From: Glandiceps talaboti
Taxonomy: Eukaryota > Hemichordata > Enteropneusta > Spengelidae
Assembly (NCBI RefSeq): GCF_964340395.1
Contig: NC_135567.1
Coordinates: forward strand, 5,793,399-5,857,398
Direction: 5' to 3'
DNA: 64,000 nucleotides
In this document: piece after piece, positions 59,753 to 64,000 of the stretch
Layout: every line of letters starts with the position of its first letter
Numbering within the stretch: position 1 is the stretch's first letter
Made by a program: the position numbers and the translations under genes
Notes under the pieces: model-generated
What the model saw: only the letters and a program-made list of their open reading frames with translations
Databases searched by the model: none
What the model was told of the DNA's origin: nothing

Positions 59753-60560
59753 ATGGCACTGTAGCACAACTGTACAGTTTTTATAAATGTTTATCCACAT
59801 GCCCAGGTCCATGTTAACAATAGGTGTTCATTTGCTGGATGACTATCCAGTTGCCTATCCAACCATGTTGCTATCTTTGCAATGTAAGCAATCATTTGGC
59901 TGTTGCTATGGGCGTGGTCATGTTGCTAGACATACTTGCATACATTATAAAATGTTTTTCTTCACTTTTCTATGAATTCTCGATATTATCTTTGCAATGT
60001 ACGCAATCATTTGGCTGTTACTATGGGCATGGTCTTGTTGCTGAATGTTTACTCACTTGCCTACCTGAAGATGTTGTTATTTGACCAAAATATACTGCCA
60101 TCTGGTTGTTGTTAAGGGCGTGGTAATGGTTGCTAGGGCCAATTGTGTCAAAATATTTTAAGAAAATCTGCAGAATAACACTTTTAGAAACATCTCACCA
60201 AGTTTCAGTCTCACTGACCATGTACTTTTTGAGATATAAATTTTTGACCAAAATTCACATTTACAACTACTTTGCATATAACTGACAATATAATTTGCAT
60301 CATCATGTCTTTTGAATCATCATGTCATGAACAAATCTGAATTTACTAGCCTTCAAAACTGTTCCCACCAAATTTCAGGCCAATCTACCCAGTCTTTTTT
60401 GTAGTTTAAATATTTTTACCAAAAATCCCATTTTTGTGACCCAAAATCACATTTCTGATGCAATCATTTTCATTTGAACAGTTTCCCAACTAGACACCAG
60501 AAGTAACATGACCACCAAATATCAAAGCAATCGGTCCCAGCGGTTTTTGACTTTAAGTTG

Positions 60561-60598
<38 letters not shown>

Positions 60599-60663
60599 GA
60601 CAGACTGACAGACAGTTTGCCATGCTTATAGCACTATTGAACCTTATCAGTTCAGTTGTGCTA
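59753..60663 (+). mobile_element. Family H element inside B
   Basis: Plus-strand counterpart of 39251-40161. It has a (CA)n/CAGA tract at 60563-60615 and an intact terminal hairpin (TTGAACCTTATCAGTTC) ending in GTGCTA at 60663. Confidence 0.8.
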
Positions 60664-61073
60664 AAAAGGAACCAATATATTGGCCAATGATACATTTATA
60701 GGGGAAAAATATATTGAGAGCTGAAAATATATTGGACAATATATTGGCAGACTCCAAAAATATTGGCCAATATATTGGTAAACTCACAAAATATTGGCCA
60801 ATATTTTGGGAAGTCTCAAAATATTGGCCAATATTTTGGGAAGTCTCAAAATATTGGCCAATATTTTGGCAAATACCAAGAAATTGGGCAATTTTTTGGC
60901 CAAATGGCAACTTTTTACATGGGTTAATTTTGAAAATGAAAGTGTCAAATGCAAGTTTATGTCATGATTTGATATGTCTACAGTGAGCAGCATATATATT
61001 AACCCTTTATCAATCAAAAAAAGAGACCTTTCCAAAGTGGAATAGAATTTCCGAAAGTTTTCCGGAAGCTGTT
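60664..61073. repeat. Right inverted terminus of B
   Basis: Matches the left terminus of A, including the TATATTGGACAATATATTGG segment specific to that arm. Confidence 0.9.
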
Positions 61074-61841
61074 CTCTGTGATTGAATGTAGAAATGGTTT
61101 AAAACAAATTAATGACAACAAAGTGATACTAAAGAGTGTGTCAGTCACATAAAGGAAATGACTGGATTTTGGTAATTGAATGGGAAATTAAAATTCATGG
61201 TCAAAGGTCGAGGTCTGAAAAGTAACTTTACACCAATTACATTGTAATGTAGGGATAGACTCTTAAAGTTGAATGGAGTCTCCACATATTAAAGATTTTG
61301 ACTTTTGTAGTAAATCATGATTGTCCATGTATATTCATTAAAAGTTATTTAAACACCAAAAGTAATGCATGTACTCTACATTTCTCTGCTACTCTTGTAC
61401 TACATTACATTAATTTTAAACATACATGCTACAGACTCTATGCAAAACACAGCTTGATTTTGATAATTCAACTCACAGGTCAGGGTCAAAGGTCACTTTC
61501 TTTCAACAGAACTTACAAGTGATTATATGGGCTTACACACTTGAATGGGTGTTCTTTGTATTGAAGTTTTTACGTTATGCAACTTAATATATTGATTTAT
61601 TACTCAAAATATGGCCACCATTCATTAAAAAGTTATATGAGCACTATAAAAATTATCCTTGTGTATATTTGTCTTCTGCTATATTAATGATGGACATGAT
61701 TTAAAAGAAACTGGCAACAAATAAATATGACAAAGTGATAGTTGTGTAATAAGCAATAAATGGCTGAATTTTGATAATTGACCTTGAAGGTTATCAAGGT
61801 GAAAGGTCAATATCTTAAAAGAAAGCTTGTACCTGATAACA
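61074..61841 (+). repeat. Diverged dispersed repeat, right of B
   Basis: It contains two diverged units of about 600 bp (GTTTAAAACAAATTAATGACAAC near 61100 and GATTTAAAAGAAACTGGCAAC near 61690, each followed by a GGTCAAAGGTC-like phrase). Related to 46910-47330. No gene. Confidence 0.5.
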
Positions 61842-64000
61842 AGCGACCTATTGGTCAGAATAGCTCCGCTGGTTTTTTTTTTTAATTTATATTTTTTATT
61901 TTGGTAACATGTAGAAGTGGTTCAGTTCTTCAGCTCTTCACTATGTAGCTTTGTTTTAGCGATGTAATAAAGTGGTTAGTGGTTTCATATGATGTCTCAC
62001 TATAAAACACATTTTACACAGAAAGTTGGTAATGTATTGTACTTTTATACCATAGTCACCATTTTATAACAAAAATCTACTGTTATGAAAAATTACACAA
62101 AATCTCAGAAAAAAGTGACTGGGAAATGCACACAAGAAAAAGAAAAAAAGAGGATTTTGAGGTTGGCTATAAATAATTCCAGTGTCTTACAGTTTTAACC
62201 CTGGAAAATTTTAATGATGAATGAAATAAACTAGGGATCTAAAATAATATTGAGGCAATTCTAATTTCAATTTTCTAACAAATTTACCAAGTCAACAACA
62301 TTCAACTTGTACTAGTTGTAGTAGACATAACATCGTCTGTTATTTTAATTTACAAAGTTTCTTGTGACTGGCGCATGTCAGTAGACTCGGCCAATTTTTT
62401 TTCATCATTCCATTGTATTTAAACCTTGTACTTGACATTTCACAATATTTATAATTCTCAAGAAAATACCTCAACATGCCTCACCTCGCTCGTACTCAAA
62501 GCAGTCCCGGTATGATCACTGACTAGTTGTGCTTGCATACGGGTTAATCCGGGACTCGATTCTGACAATTGTCTCTACTATTTCTTTAGAGTCAAGTCAG
62601 CAACATAGACCTGTGCATCGCCTGTCGTATGTAAGCAGGGCTAACCACTAACATGACCAGAGAGAACCTTTTCTGATTTACATGTAAAACAGGGAAAGAT
62701 ACGAAAAACATAATGCAAAGTCTGAAGCCAAATTAAAGTTTATTATTATATTATTTTTACTTGCCAAATATTTGCATTTTGGAAATGGTAAGACACGTTC
62801 ATGTTGCTTAACTTTACATGTAAACTGTCGGCCAATAAACAAAGTTTGGTCGATTCACAGTCCGCAGTGAGACTGCTCTTGCATAACTTCAACCGCATGC
62901 CTAGGCATGCCTTCCTTACGCGAGCTGTCTTCTTTCTGGTTCACTGTCTCTCCAAATTGCACGACAATATAGAATTAATCACAAGTTACATGTTATCTGA
63001 AAACATCAAACTTTTATAGTGGGTCTGAAGTGTGACTTTTAGTTAGTACTAAGAACATCCAGTGTTGCTACTTGCTGTGGAAAATCGCCCGGTCAAATGA
63101 GGTCAGCATCAGCTTCTGGTCGAATCAGTCGTTTTCTACCGAAAATTCTTGAATGCAGCGTTACACAACAATCCTACTAAATTTACTTGCCATAGTTATT
63201 TAAAACACATAAAAAATCCACCTTTTTGTAAAATTTGTAAAACTTTCCGGTCCATATTAAGGAAACTATGACTCTGAGCGAAAAACTGGGTCGAAGTTTC
63301 AGGGCCTCAAGTATGCGTCCCGAATTCGTCTGAAAATTGGTATTCCTAAATGTAATTCCAAAATTTGTGTTGCTGCTACGAAAGAAGAGATGTCAGTTGA
63401 GGTTTAGGCATTTACAGTATCTAAAATGGTGGACTCTAGTGAAAGTTAAGGCGAGTTGAAAATGACCAAAAATAACGCCCGTGAGCAGCCATTCAAAGTG
63501 TAATGGTAGCAAACTGAAGGATAGATGTATGCAAATGAGCATGTCGCAGACTGGCTGATTATGTAGAAGGGGTGCAGAATTTGTGTTTGAAGTTTACAAC
63601 CCTGTTTCAACAAGCGCTTGTCATTTGGGTGCACAATGCGTAGAATTATGACTATAGCACACATTACATTGCTTGTTTGACGTCAATAGTGTCTTTTGAA
63701 AAGTGGCAGTTTACTTAAAGTCTCTTGATCTGATTTCCAATATGGCATCGGTCATAATGCTCATTAACATATTCATTTTTTTTTTCAAATTACAAAAAAA
63801 TAATCATCAAAAATAGAAAAGAAGACGTGCTGACTTGAAATTAACAAATCTAAGTAAGCTACCCTCTGTGCATCAACACACCAGATATCAGAACAAACTG
63901 ACAAGTAGTATTTGAGGAGATGATGAAAATATCATTTTTGAAAAAAAAAATCATAAAAAATTGAAAATGGCACAGATCAACTTGACATGAACAAAACTGA
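61842..64000 (+). mobile_element. Second copy of the long repeat, lacking the 7.9-kb gene segment
   Basis: It follows 1557-2650 and then, at about 62945, switches without a break to sequence matching 10536 onward. The junction is TTCACTGTCTCTCC. It runs off the window end within AAATGGCACAGATCAACTTG, which corresponds to about 11440 of the first copy. Confidence 0.8.

Larger units (their letters stand above)
54236..61073 (-). mobile_element. Element B: inverted near-identical copy of A
   Basis: It is the reverse complement of 38841-45677 with a length difference of one base. I noticed about fifteen substitutions or tract-length changes by eye over 6.8 kb (for example near 54654, 56745, 56938, 58035, 59270), which implies well above 99% identity. 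The flanks CCTCT| and |CTCTGTG suggest a CTCT target duplication when the ends are AACAG...CTGTT. The flanking repeat is interrupted here relative to 46960-46990, so this is an insertion site independent of A. Confidence 0.85.

Noticed and set aside
1557-64000. Long direct repeats at the two window ends as LTRs of a giant element
   Set aside because: The first copy is interrupted by 7.9 kb, the repeats lack LTR features, and the DNA between them is a patchwork of unrelated elements.

Overview
The window is eukaryotic nuclear DNA, most likely from a marine invertebrate. It is AT-rich and full of microsatellites. It contains spliceosomal donor and acceptor sites, non-LTR retrotransposon pieces, a tRNA-derived SINE and many terminal-inverted-repeat elements. 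The species cannot be named from the sequence. No operon, prophage, CRISPR array, rRNA or tRNA gene was seen, and no protein-coding gene looks intact. The window is best read as a nest of transposable elements of several ages, some carrying decayed genes.

Layout. (1) 1.56-11.65 kb: a repeat whose two halves (1557-2650 and 10536-11646) reappear fused at 61.84-64.0 kb. Between the halves of the first copy lie 7.9 kb holding a promoter-like region, a 1.4 kb 5' intron and a broken gene of about 1,380 codons (4564-8709). The gene shows PPxY motifs, a long coiled coil, a candidate DDE-type catalytic core with a C-x2-H motif, and a C-terminal tail of acidic repeats. The intron holds an inverted copy of the start of the coding region. 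(2) 12-28 kb: copies of a Helentron-like non-autonomous family (called family H here), a PIF/Harbinger-like family with C/G tracts (called family P), and non-LTR fragments. One retrotransposon 3' end is inserted inside an H element with an 11-bp target duplication. (3) 28.4-31 kb: a 2.47 kb element with about 52-bp inverted termini that contains two exon-like segments and a 143-bp near-perfect palindrome. (4) 34-37 kb: an unidentified ORF and a decayed SWIM zinc-finger/YqaJ-type nuclease gene. (5) 38.8-45.7 kb and 54.2-61.1 kb: two almost identical 6.84 kb elements (A and B) in opposite orientation. Their long termini (about 390-410 bp) are packed with a perfect palindrome centred on TTGGCCAA. 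Copy A splits an older P element. (6) 45.7-54.2 kb: the spacer between A and B, holding H elements, a hAT-like MITE and a SINE.

The most notable items are the multi-domain transposase-like gene with its intronic antisense copy, the relation of its carrier to an apparent deletion derivative 60 kb away (a 5-bp CACTG junction), and the young inverted pair A/B. These are readings by eye; identities and family names need database comparison.
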